From Aquisphaera insulae (lineage in GTDB: Bacteria > Planctomycetota > Planctomycetia > Isosphaerales > Isosphaeraceae): 64,000 bases of DNA. This document shows, one piece after another, positions 1 through 10,043 of this stretch. Below the pieces are notes generated by a model, which was not told the DNA's origin, did no database searches, and saw only the letters and a list, made by a program, of their open reading frames with translations. Numbering within the stretch: position 1 is the first letter of the stretch; every line of letters begins with the position of its first letter. Both the position numbers and the translations under genes were made by a program. The DNA is taken from the NCBI RefSeq assembly GCF_011064615.1, contig NZ_JAALJH010000001.1, forward strand, positions 62,001 through 126,000. Reading direction: 5' to 3'.

Positions 1-1
1 C

Positions 2-421
2 CTCCTGATGGCCCGGGTCATCGAGGAGGAAGAGAAGCATGGGGTGACCGAGGGGACCCGGCTGGCCGTGGCCCACACGGGGGGCATCATCAGCTCCTGC
101 GGCCTGATTATGGCCGGCACCTTCGGCGCCATGCTGACCGGCAAGCTCGCTTCGCTCCGGGAGATCGGCTTCGCCCTCGGCCTGGGGATCCTCCTCGACA
201 CGTTCCTGGTCCGCCCCATCCTGGTCCCGGCCTTCGTCGTGATGATGGACCGGCTCCGGGCCGAGCGTCGCGCGACCCGACCGGCCCCCGCCCCGAATGC
301 CGGGCTCCGTGCCGCGTCGCCGGGGTCCCAGCTCGAACCGGCGGGGATCGCTCGCGAGGATACCTCGCGCCTCCACCCCGAAGCCATCGACTCCTGTCTC
401 GGCGAGATTTACGAGGATTGA
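2..421 (+). CDS. MMPL/RND-family transporter, C-terminal fragment
   Basis: The reading frame is already open at the window edge, so only the last 139 or so codons are seen and the true start lies upstream. The protein matches the end of MMPL-type RND exporters: a helix-rich stretch with the motif TGGIISSCGLIMAGTF, then LGLGILLDTFLVRPILVPA, which is the usual last pair of membrane segments of this family. A proline/alanine-rich, probably cytoplasmic tail of about 55 residues follows. MMPL proteins export lipids or small molecules across the inner membrane using the proton gradient; the substrate here cannot be read. The next gene is about 160 bases away on the same strand. Confidence 0.85.
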   Translation, partial: LLMARVIEEEEKHGVTEGTRLAVAHTGGIISSCGLIMAGTFGAMLTGKLASLREIGFALGLGILLDTFLVRPILVPAFVVMMDRLRAERRATRPAPAPNAGLRAASPGSQLEPAGIAREDTSRLHPEAIDSCLGEIYED

Positions 422-580
422 ACCGGACGCGATCCCCTCGGACGGCCGGTTCGGAACGCCATTTGCCACTGGTGTTGCCCCATCCACGGGTCATCCGACG
501 AGGCGATCCGCCGCGGTCGTCGTCTCCGGATCGGCCCAGAGGCCCGACGAACAACTTGACACGGGGGCGCGAGTCGCGCG

Positions 581-1711
581 ATGAAGGTCTTCCACTGCGG
601 ACAATGCGATCATCTCATCTTCTTCGAGAACTTCGCCTGCACGAACTGCGGCCACACCCTGGCGTTCCTCCCGGACCGCATCGAGATGGTCGCGCTGGAG
701 CCGGCCGGCGGCACCGAGTGGCGGGCGCTCGGGAAGGGCAACGAGGGCTCGACCTACCGACTCTGCCAGAATTACACAAATGACAATGTCTGCAACTGGG
801 CCATCCCGGCCGACGATCCCGAGCCGTTCTGCCGGTCGTGTCGGCTGGACCGGGTCATCCCCAACCTGAGCCAGCCGGGCACGGTCGAGGCCTGGGCGAA
901 GCTGGAGGCGTCGAAGCGACGGCTGCTCTACACGCTCCTCTACCTGGGCCTCCCGGTGCCCACCAAGGCGGAGGAGCCCGAGAAGGGATTGGCCTTCGAT
1001 TTCCTGGCCGATCCGCCGAAGGGCTCGGACGAGCCGAAGGTGCTGACCGGCCACGCCGACGGCGTGATCACGATCAACATCGCCGAGGCCAATGACGCCG
1101 AGCGGGAGAAGCGCCGGCTCAACATGCACGAGCCGTATCGCACGCTCGTCGGCCATTTCCGGCACGAGGTCGGGCATTATTACTGGGACCTCCTCATCAA
1201 GGATTCGGCCCAGCTCGAGGAGTTCCGCCGCCTCTTCGGCGACGACCGCGAGGACTACGCCGAGGCCCTCAATAAGCACTACGAGGCCGGCCCGCGGCCC
1301 GACTGGCCGCAGCGGTTCATCTCGGCCTACGCCAGCACCCACCCGTGGGAAGACTGGGCGGAGTCGTGGGCGCACTACCTGCACATGACGGCCACCATGG
1401 ACTCGGCGATCCGCTCCGGCGTCTCGCTCCAGCCGGGTCGCGACGACGAGCCCACCTGGAAGCCCAAGGCCGCGGGGGCCGGCTACCAGGACTTCACCTT
1501 CGACGAGCTGATGGAAGGCTGGTTCGCCCTGACCTATATTATGAACAACCTTAACCGATGCATGGGAATCCAGGACGCCTATCCGTTCGTCCTGGCCCCT
1601 CCCATCCTCGAGAAGCTGCGGTTCGTCCACATGGTCGTGCGGCTTTCCGCCGAGGTGGGCCGGCAGACCGGGACCGTGCAGGGGGTGAAGGTGGAGCCGG
1701 TCGCGGTCTAG
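581..1711 (+). CDS. Zinc-ribbon putative metallopeptidase (Peptidase_Mx type)
   Basis: A 376-residue protein. It opens with a zinc ribbon (CGQC near residue 6 and CTNC near residue 20) and has further cysteine pairs near residues 62-88. The motif HEVGH at about residues 195-199 is an HExxH zinc-peptidase site, and a later acidic/His stretch (EDWAESWAHYLH) could supply the third ligand. This layout matches the 'putative zinc-binding metallopeptidase' family, usually cytoplasmic proteins of about 350 residues with no known substrate. No signal peptide is visible. The ATG begins directly at the zinc ribbon. Peptidase activity is inferred from the motif only. Confidence 0.8.
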   Translation: MKVFHCGQCDHLIFFENFACTNCGHTLAFLPDRIEMVALEPAGGTEWRALGKGNEGSTYRLCQNYTNDNVCNWAIPADDPEPFCRSCRLDRVIPNLSQPGTVEAWAKLEASKRRLLYTLLYLGLPVPTKAEEPEKGLAFDFLADPPKGSDEPKVLTGHADGVITINIAEANDAEREKRRLNMHEPYRTLVGHFRHEVGHYYWDLLIKDSAQLEEFRRLFGDDREDYAEALNKHYEAGPRPDWPQRFISAYASTHPWEDWAESWAHYLHMTATMDSAIRSGVSLQPGRDDEPTWKPKAAGAGYQDFTFDELMEGWFALTYIMNNLNRCMGIQDAYPFVLAPPILEKLRFVHMVVRLSAEVGRQTGTVQGVKVEPVAV

Positions 1712-1801
1712 GGGCGAGCCGCGGAGGCGAGCGGAGGACGTCGCCGAGATTCGGGAGCGGGGCCCGTCCACGGGTGGCCCCGCCGGCCCGGGACCTGGTC
1801 C

Positions 1802-2674
1802 TCAGTCGTCCTCGAACTTCGTCTTCGTGAGCGTGGGCAGGCCGTCCTTGAGCACTCCCTCATCGTTGTGATGATAGACGTTCACGGTCAATTCGGGGCC
1901 GGAGCCGCGAGGGCCGCAAACGACGACGTAGGAGTCTCCGACGACCCGCCAACGGGACTGGTCCACGACGAAGGCCGTCCGTTCGTCGATCGCGATCCCC
2001 GACAGGGACGGATGGCCGGCCATGACGCCGAGGAGTCGGGGTATGCGGTTCCGCCGCAGTGCGTGCTGGTCCACGACGGCCCCGGGGAGGAAACCGAATC
2101 CCGTGCCGACCGTGGCCTTCTCGCGCCCCCCCGTGATCATCACCCGCGACATGATCGCCGCGCCGGCGGAGGTCCCCCCGATGACCCCGCCCCGGTCGAG
2201 CAGGGCGCGGAGGGCTTTCTCGACTGCCGTCCCGAGATAGGCGTCGGTCACCCGGGACTGGTCGCCCCCGCTGACCCAGACCGCGGTGGCCCGGTCGATC
2301 GGCTCGGCGAATCCGGGGGCATTGGCCGATTCGCGGGACCGGGTATGCAGGAGGGTGAGCGACTCGAGGCCGTGCTTCTTCCACGGATCGAGATACTCCT
2401 CGCGGACGGCGGGAGGGCCATCCGCATCCTCGCTGGCCGTCGGGATGACAACCAGCCGCCCCTTCTTGCCACCGGCCCTCTCGAGGAAGGCACTCCGGAC
2501 GGAGTCGGGCATTCCCCCGCCGCCGACGATCACCAGCGAGCCTCGAAGCTCGGCCGCGGTCGCGACCTGCGGAGGGTCACCTCCGGCGACCGACCGCGAA
2601 CAGCAGAGCCCCGCGATCGCGAGGAAGGAGACGAGGCGGAAGAGGCGCGGAGGGAGACAGGGAAAAAGCGTCAT
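1802..2674 (-). CDS. Secreted cyanophycinase-like S51 serine peptidase
   Basis: A 290-residue protein with an N-terminal hydrophobic signal sequence (about residues 11-30). The body has the peptidase S51 nucleophile motif GGTSAGA with Ser near residue 169, an early VIVGGGG strand, a VSGGDQ turn near residue 135 and a DQHALRRNR segment near residue 202. S51 covers cyanophycinase and dipeptidase E, which cleave Asp/isoAsp-containing peptides. The frame stays open far upstream, but the ATG at 2674 is chosen because the signal peptide begins there and it lies 14 bases after the stop of the methyltransferase gene on the same strand, suggesting cotranscription. Secretion suggests it acts on external peptide or cyanophycin-like polymer (inference). 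Confidence 0.82.
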   Translation of the reverse strand: MTLFPCLPPRLFRLVSFLAIAGLCCSRSVAGGDPPQVATAAELRGSLVIVGGGGMPDSVRSAFLERAGGKKGRLVVIPTASEDADGPPAVREEYLDPWKKHGLESLTLLHTRSRESANAPGFAEPIDRATAVWVSGGDQSRVTDAYLGTAVEKALRALLDRGGVIGGTSAGAAIMSRVMITGGREKATVGTGFGFLPGAVVDQHALRRNRIPRLLGVMAGHPSLSGIAIDERTAFVVDQSRWRVVGDSYVVVCGPRGSGPELTVNVYHHNDEGVLKDGLPTLTKTKFEDD

Positions 2675-2688
2675 GAACCGTCGAGACC

Positions 2689-3513
2689 TCATTCGCGGAG
2701 GAGCGGCCGGGATTCGTACGAGTCGGGGAAGCTCTTCAGCGTATCCGGCCAGCAATAGTCCTGAAAGGCCGCGTCGGCCCTCCGCCTGCCGACGACGCGG
2801 ACGTGGCCGAGCTGACGCCCGGCGTCGGCCTCGACGGCCTCGATCTCGGGCCGATTCTCGGGGGCCACCAGCCGCTGCCACTCCAGCCAGCGACGCCAGC
2901 CGTCTTCGAGATTGTCGGCGATCTCCACGGAGACGATGCCAGACTTCTCCCAGTGGTGCCCCCACCAGGAGGCGGAGTGGAGCGACCAGAGGTCGTTCGT
3001 CCAGAAGCCAGCAAGGTGCGGCGGCACGGGGGAGGTCATCTCGGTGATGAGCCCGGCGCCCGCGATCCCAATCTGACCGCCCGGCTTGACGAAGCTGCCG
3101 AGGTAATTGAGATAGAGGTCGTCGGTGCCGTAGTAGTAGTAGGAGTCGACGCTGAAGATGGCGTCGAAGAACTCCCCGGCGAAGGGGAGCGAGCGGGCAT
3201 CCGCGTGGATCGGGAAGACCCGATCCTCGAGGCCGGCGTCCTTGATCCGGCGGGCATTCCCCGAGGCGGAGAACCAGAGGTCGGTGGCCCAGACCTGCAC
3301 CGAGAACTCGCGAGCCAGGAAGATCGAGGTGACGGCGCGACCGCACCCGAGGTCCAGGATCCGCATGCCGGGCTTCAGGTCCATGCCCTCCGCCAGCCAT
3401 TCGGCGAGCCAGAGCGGGTTCGACGAGCCGGTGGCGGCGTTCTTCAGGACCCAGTCGGGCGAATAGGCCGAGGCTCGCGGGAATCGTGCGGAGATCAGGC
3501 GGTCGTCGGCCAT
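2689..3513 (-). CDS. Class I SAM-dependent methyltransferase
   Basis: A 274-residue protein with the SAM-binding motif ILDLGCGRA near residue 55, an acidic end of strand two (VWATDLWF), and a later ADARSLPF stretch before the fourth strand (FDAIFSVDSYYYYG). These define the Rossmann-type class I methyltransferase fold. The C-terminal third (WGHHWEKSG, WRRWLEWQ) probably forms the substrate cap. The substrate is not evident. It is the upstream member of a minus-strand pair with the secreted S51 peptidase, but nothing in the sequence links their functions. Confidence 0.85.
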   Translation of the reverse strand: MADDRLISARFPRASAYSPDWVLKNAATGSSNPLWLAEWLAEGMDLKPGMRILDLGCGRAVTSIFLAREFSVQVWATDLWFSASGNARRIKDAGLEDRVFPIHADARSLPFAGEFFDAIFSVDSYYYYGTDDLYLNYLGSFVKPGGQIGIAGAGLITEMTSPVPPHLAGFWTNDLWSLHSASWWGHHWEKSGIVSVEIADNLEDGWRRWLEWQRLVAPENRPEIEAVEADAGRQLGHVRVVGRRRADAAFQDYCWPDTLKSFPDSYESRPLLRE

Positions 3514-3567
3514 GGGTTGGAGGATTCCTCGAAGTGGATGTGGTCGGGATCAGCTCCCGCGGGACGC

Positions 3568-4059
3568 TCACCGCGACAGGGCGAGGATCCACGCGGGGAT
3601 CTCCACCTGGGTCGCGGTCTGGAATTCCTTGATCCGATCCTGGATGACGTCGATCTGGACCTCGAGCTCGCGGATCATCGAGAGGACTTCGGGCTTCACG
3701 AAGACCGCGACGTAGCGGACCTGGGTGCCGTTGCTGCCCGGCTCCGTGCCGTTCCGCGTCTCCAGGCTGCTGAGCATCTTGATCAGGCTCTTGAGCTCTC
3801 CAAGCTGGAGCACATCTTCATAGATCGGCTCGTTGCCGCGCCGGATCACCGCCTTGATGACGATGAGGGCGTCCTGGAGCTTGCGGTACTGGTTGTATTC
3901 GCCGCGAATGTTGACGGACTCTCGACCCTGCGGGTCGTACTGGCCGACGGGGACGCTGTTGTAGTCCTCGATGATGGTTTGGGCCCGGGAGAGCCGCTCG
4001 GCCAGCCGATTCTTGATCGAGATTGCCTTGGCGAGGGTCACGGATTCCTGCTCGGCCAT
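3568..4059 (-). CDS. Unrecognised coiled-coil protein
   Basis: A 163-residue protein that I cannot assign to a family with confidence. It is mostly predicted helix with heptad-like spacing: an N-terminal segment (residues 8-30), a middle helix pair with YRKLQDALIVIKAVIRRGNE, and a C-terminal helix (SMIRELEVQIDVIQDRIKEF). There is no signal peptide, membrane segment or metal-binding motif. The ATG at 4059 is preferred over the adjacent in-frame GTG because GGAGGG sits five bases upstream of it. It lies between the methyltransferase and clpC on the same strand but is separated from clpC by a terminator hairpin, so it has its own transcription start. Confidence 0.65.
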   Translation of the reverse strand: MAEQESVTLAKAISIKNRLAERLSRAQTIIEDYNSVPVGQYDPQGRESVNIRGEYNQYRKLQDALIVIKAVIRRGNEPIYEDVLQLGELKSLIKMLSSLETRNGTEPGSNGTQVRYVAVFVKPEVLSMIRELEVQIDVIQDRIKEFQTATQVEIPAWILALSR

Positions 4060-4146
4060 CACGGCCCTCCGGGTGGTTCGCTGCGGCCCATCGAGTCCGC
4101 AGACACGCCCGCGAAGACCTGGTTCGCGAGACTCGGCCGGGAAACG

Positions 4147-4172
4147 AAGATGGGGCCCGAAGGCCCCATCTT
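4147..4172 (-). terminator. Rho-independent-type hairpin downstream of clpC
   Basis: An 11-bp perfect inverted repeat, AAGATGGGGCC and GGCCCCATCTT, is separated by four bases. Read on the minus strand the loop is TTCG closed by C-G, the very stable UUCG tetraloop. It lies 38 bases after the clpC stop codon. There is no long T run, so it is a GC-type terminator or 3' end stabiliser. Confidence 0.8.
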
Positions 4173-4209
4173 GATCTCGCGGTCGACTAGGTGCAAGCAG
4201 GTCCGGCCG

Positions 4210-6741
<2,532 letters not shown>

Positions 6742-7134
6742 TCGGTCTACTCCGATCCGACATTCCTCAGCGAGCGGCCATGCACCGGCCCGTCCGACTG
6801 CCGATCCCCACGGGAGCTAGGTCCGAGAAATCTCCAGTTCCATTGTATGCGCGAGGCCCGGCGCGTGTTGAGGCCAATCGAGATGCATCGAACCGGTCGC
6901 CGGCCGTCCCGTCGCCCCTTCGACTCCCCCGAAACCGGTCACGGGTTTGTCCTAGAGAACCACGGGGAGCCGCCGTCCTGCAACCCCCGACCGCCCAAGA
7001 TCATCTTTCGCCGCGATTTCATAAAGGCAAGGACCGCAGCCCAAGAACCACCCCAGGAGGGGGCCGTCGGTCGATGGATCATGGAGTCAGGCCTGGCGAT
7101 AAAGCGTGGAGGCACCGCCCCGGGACGGCATCTT
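6742..7134. other. Non-coding gap upstream of clpC
   Basis: About 390 bases between the AsmA-like gene and clpC, both on the minus strand. Apart from the promoter candidate at 6842-6871 I see no gene, no CIRCE-type heat-shock repeat and no RNA gene. Confidence 0.5.
6842..6871 (-). promoter_or_regulatory. Candidate sigma-70-type promoter of clpC
   Basis: On the minus strand TCAACA (6871-6866, four of six consensus bases) is followed after 18 bases by TACAAT (6847-6842, five of six). Transcription would start near 6835, giving a leader of about 95 bases. Confidence 0.4.
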
Positions 7135-8481
7135 CTACCTCAGGACCTTCTCCCGGATTTGCCGCCCGAGCATGCGGAGTCGCTCGCGATCCTCCGGGCC
7201 GACGGCCTCCGGGATCGGCGTCGCCGAGCCGTCGGCGGTATTGAGGCTGACCCGAACCTGGTTCATGTCGCCGGTCAGCCGGATCGTCGCCAGCTCCTCG
7301 AGATCCACGTCAAGCCGCTGGATCAGGCGTCTGGCCCTGGTCGGGAGGCGGTCGGCGACCCCGTCCAGCTTGACCAGGTAGTCGAGGCTGCCGGAGAAGT
7401 CGGTCCAACCCGAGATCAGGACCGGGAGCTTGCCGACGGACAGCTCCATCCGTTCGGTCGTGACCCGGTTCGACTGGACGATGAAGTCGGTCCGGAGCGA
7501 GCCGGTCTTCTCCGCGATCCGCCCCTTGAGGAGCTTGCCGAGCTCGACCATGAAAGGCGTGCCTTCCAGGTCCACCGGGTCGATGGCCGCATGACCATGA
7601 CCGACGAGCGACGCGGCGATCTCCGGCCCGCTGGAGCCTCGGCCGCGGAGGTAGAGATCGACGGCCATCCTCCCCTGGACCTGTGCCTCCTTCCCCGCCA
7701 GGACGGGGACCGCGTAGGCCAGCAGGTTCATCCGCTCATCCAGGATCACGTCATTGGCCCGCAGCTCCCCCTCGAAGCTGGGCGTGTTCTCCGAAGAATC
7801 GAGCTTCGCGCTGAGCTGAAAGGTCCCGCCATTCCAGTGCCCGAACAAATTCGTCGAGAGCCCCGAATCGCGCACCCATGTCCCTTCTCCGGCGACATCT
7901 TGCAACGAGAGGGCCGTGCCGTCCGGCTCGTCGATCACCTCGAGCCGAAGGCCGCGAAGCCGGGCGTCGAGGCATGCCGGGCCCGCGGCTTCGGGATCCC
8001 GGATGGCGCGGGAGATCGGCCCGGGTGTCTTCCGGGTCGTTTCGGCAATTTCGAGGGTGCCGTCGGACTTCCGCAGGACGCGGAGGGTCGCGTCGTCGAC
8101 TTCCAGGTAGGTCGGATTGAACTTGCCGCAAAGGAGCTGGAAGAGGCTGACGTTGAGCCGGACGCTCCGGGCGTCGAGCCAGGGCTTGTCGCTCCGCCCG
8201 GGTGCGGCCACCCGGAGCCCGCAGAGCTCGATGTTGCCGGCCAGGCAGACGCTCAGGCCATCGAGCTCCACCTTCCGGCCGCTCCTCTTCTCGAGGGCGG
8301 CGACGACATGCCGTCGAGCCCAGCTCGTGGGGGCCACCAGGACGATGAGGACCCAGAGCAGGAATGGCGACAGGGCCAGCCCCACGACCGTCAGCCATCC
8401 CAGCAAGCAAAACTGGCGGCGTTTCAACGGGTTCCTCCCTGGTCCCGCGGGCGGACCACCGTCCGCATCCGGGGCCATCAT
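7135..8481 (-). CDS. AsmA-like membrane-anchored protein
   Basis: A protein of about 448 residues. One N-terminal membrane segment (about residues 25-49, LGWLTVVGLALSPFLLWVLIV) is followed by a long beta-rich extracytoplasmic part. The start of that part (RKVELDGLSVCLAGNIELCG) and the C-terminal region (VTTERMELSVGKLPVLISG, then DYLVKLDG) resemble the AsmA family, whose members bridge the envelope and probably help move lipids between membranes. The frame is open to an ATG at 8634, but that lies inside the terminator hairpin of the upstream gene, so the ATG pair at 8481 is preferred; no strong ribosome site is seen, so the start is uncertain by some tens of codons. Confidence 0.7.
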   Translation of the reverse strand: MMAPDADGGPPAGPGRNPLKRRQFCLLGWLTVVGLALSPFLLWVLIVLVAPTSWARRHVVAALEKRSGRKVELDGLSVCLAGNIELCGLRVAAPGRSDKPWLDARSVRLNVSLFQLLCGKFNPTYLEVDDATLRVLRKSDGTLEIAETTRKTPGPISRAIRDPEAAGPACLDARLRGLRLEVIDEPDGTALSLQDVAGEGTWVRDSGLSTNLFGHWNGGTFQLSAKLDSSENTPSFEGELRANDVILDERMNLLAYAVPVLAGKEAQVQGRMAVDLYLRGRGSSGPEIAASLVGHGHAAIDPVDLEGTPFMVELGKLLKGRIAEKTGSLRTDFIVQSNRVTTERMELSVGKLPVLISGWTDFSGSLDYLVKLDGVADRLPTRARRLIQRLDVDLEELATIRLTGDMNQVRVSLNTADGSATPIPEAVGPEDRERLRMLGRQIREKVLR

Positions 8482-8614
8482 GGCCGGCGCCGAGCGTTGG
8501 CCCGAGGCGGGGAATCCCCGCCCGTCCAGCCCGGCAACCCTTCGCGCGGGGAACATACTCCAATCTCGCCGGTGTCGCAAGGACAGTACGCCGAGAGCCG
8601 GGCACGAAGACGAC

Positions 8615-8655
8615 GGCCCGGCCATTCCACCCAATCGTGGGTCGATGGCCGGGCC
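8615..8655 (-). terminator. Terminator hairpin after the DUF1559 gene
   Basis: Perfect 11-bp arms GGCCCGGCCAT (8615-8625) and ATGGCCGGGCC (8645-8655) with a 19-base loop. They lie 28 bases beyond the stop codon of the DUF1559 gene and before the AsmA-like gene. Confidence 0.65.
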
Positions 8656-8682
8656 GGTGTGGACCGGAAGTCCGGGCGCGGG

Positions 8683-9723
8683 TCAGAGCGCGTCGCCGCT
8701 GATGACCTCGCCGCCGGAGATGGTATTGATGCCGATCCAGATCGGGGCGGCGATCGAGTTCTTGATGAACCTGACGGAGCCGTCGCCCATGCCGGCGTTG
8801 ACGCCGCCAGGGTGTCGGCTCCGCGATCCGGAGAAGGCCTCGTGATCGCCCGCGCCCGGGAAGCAGGGCATCTGCAGGACCGGCTCGCTGGTGCAGAAGA
8901 GTCCGGGGTCGTTGTTGAGGTAATCGCCGCCGTTGACGATGTTCAGGTAATCCTTCAACCCGTTCGGCGTGAAACGCGTCATGAACGACGAGCCGCCGGG
9001 CACGATCGACCACATGACGCCGCGGATGTCGTTCTTCGCCCCCTGGAGGACCTCCGCGGTGAACACGGTGTTGCTCGTCCCGTCGGTGATCGCCGCGATC
9101 GAGATGTTGCCGTCGTGACCGAAGGCGGATCGCATGTACTGGCTCCCCAGGCCCGAACTGTGGGCCGCGCCCCAGTCCGTGTTCCCCCAACTGACCGCGT
9201 AGTTCCCCTTGGTCAGGATCGGTCCGCTGAGCAGTCCACCCGCGTAGGAGGTCGCGATCTGGAACTGCTCCTCGCGGTCGCTCGGGCACTGGAATCCGGA
9301 GATCTTGGTCGCGCTGACCGTGGAGTTGGCGAAGAAGCCGGCCGCCGCCGCCAGGCCGGCCCCGTAGTACCCCTCCGCCCCCAGGGTGAAGTTGAACGAG
9401 TTCGAGAGGTTCGACTGCTCGACGAGCGGGAGCATGAGCGTGAACCAGGTCGTGTTCTGAACGCCGGCGAAGATGGTCGGGAAGTCGGTGCTGGACTTGG
9501 TCGGCCTCGGGGCCCAGATCCGCCCCGGGGGGAGGCTGTTGTGGGTGTTCAGATAGTTGTGAAAGGCCAGTCCCAGTTGCTTCAGGTTGTTGACGCACTG
9601 GATGCGCCGGGCCGCCTCGCGGGCGGACTGGACCGCGGGCAGCAGCAGGGCGATGAGGACCGCGATGATGGCAATGACGACCAGCAGCTCGATCAGTGTG
9701 AAGGCGCGGCGCGAAGCGCTCAT
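8683..9723 (-). CDS. DUF1559 pseudopilin-like secreted protein
   Basis: A 346-residue protein with the type IV prepilin-like leader [19 protein letters not shown] at residues 5-23, then the usual [20 protein letters not shown] helix, and near the C-terminus the [14 protein letters not shown] segment preceded by a His-Pro-Gly-Gly. This 'H-X9-DG' tail plus prepilin N-terminus defines the DUF1559 family, greatly expanded in planctomycetes and thought to be processed by a prepilin peptidase and placed in the envelope. Function is unknown. The start at 9723 is fixed by the prepilin leader ([10 protein letters not shown]), although the frame is open further upstream. Confidence 0.95.
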   Translation of the reverse strand: MSASRRAFTLIELLVVIAIIAVLIALLLPAVQSAREAARRIQCVNNLKQLGLAFHNYLNTHNSLPPGRIWAPRPTKSSTDFPTIFAGVQNTTWFTLMLPLVEQSNLSNSFNFTLGAEGYYGAGLAAAAGFFANSTVSATKISGFQCPSDREEQFQIATSYAGGLLSGPILTKGNYAVSWGNTDWGAAHSSGLGSQYMRSAFGHDGNISIAAITDGTSNTVFTAEVLQGAKNDIRGVMWSIVPGGSSFMTRFTPNGLKDYLNIVNGGDYLNNDPGLFCTSEPVLQMPCFPGAGDHEAFSGSRSRHPGGVNAGMGDGSVRFIKNSIAAPIWIGINTISGGEVISGDAL

Positions 9724-10043
9724 ACGAGGACTCCCTGGTACGGCTGAGAGGAAGTAGACCGACGTCGGATTGGGGCTCACCGATGAACCCGCCCTGCAGG
9801 AAGCTGAGATTAGATTCTCTGGTGGGGAACTGCATCCGTAGAAATACGAAGCGGGGAGTGCTCCTGTCAACGGGTTGATTCATCGAATTGTCTACTTTCG
9901 TCTTGCATCGAGTCCGGACGGCGGATTAGGACCCCCTGCTTGCCTTCTTGCTTCCGTCGGACTTCAATGGACCGATTCGAGCCGTTCATCGCGACCCGGT
10001 TCGCGGCCGACACTCCCCATCTCGATCGGACGAGGACTTGACC
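9724..10043. other. Divergent intergenic region
   Basis: About 320 bases between the divergent DUF1559 and metallohydrolase genes. It is less GC-rich than its surroundings around 9800-9950 and should hold promoters for both directions; only the minus-strand candidate at 9841-9870 can be pointed to. No further gene is seen. Confidence 0.5.
9841..9870 (-). promoter_or_regulatory. Candidate promoter of the DUF1559 gene
   Basis: On the minus strand a perfect TTGACA (9870-9865) is followed after 18 bases by the weak -10 TATTTC (9846-9841). The leader would be about 110 bases. Confidence 0.35.

Noticed and set aside
555..581. TTGACA at 555-560 as promoter of the metallopeptidase gene
   Set aside because: The -10 would fall on the start codon itself, leaving no leader; no -10-like word is present.
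2675..3592. Upstream extension of the cyanophycinase-like frame
   Set aside because: It is the methyltransferase gene in another frame; the signal peptide begins at 2674.
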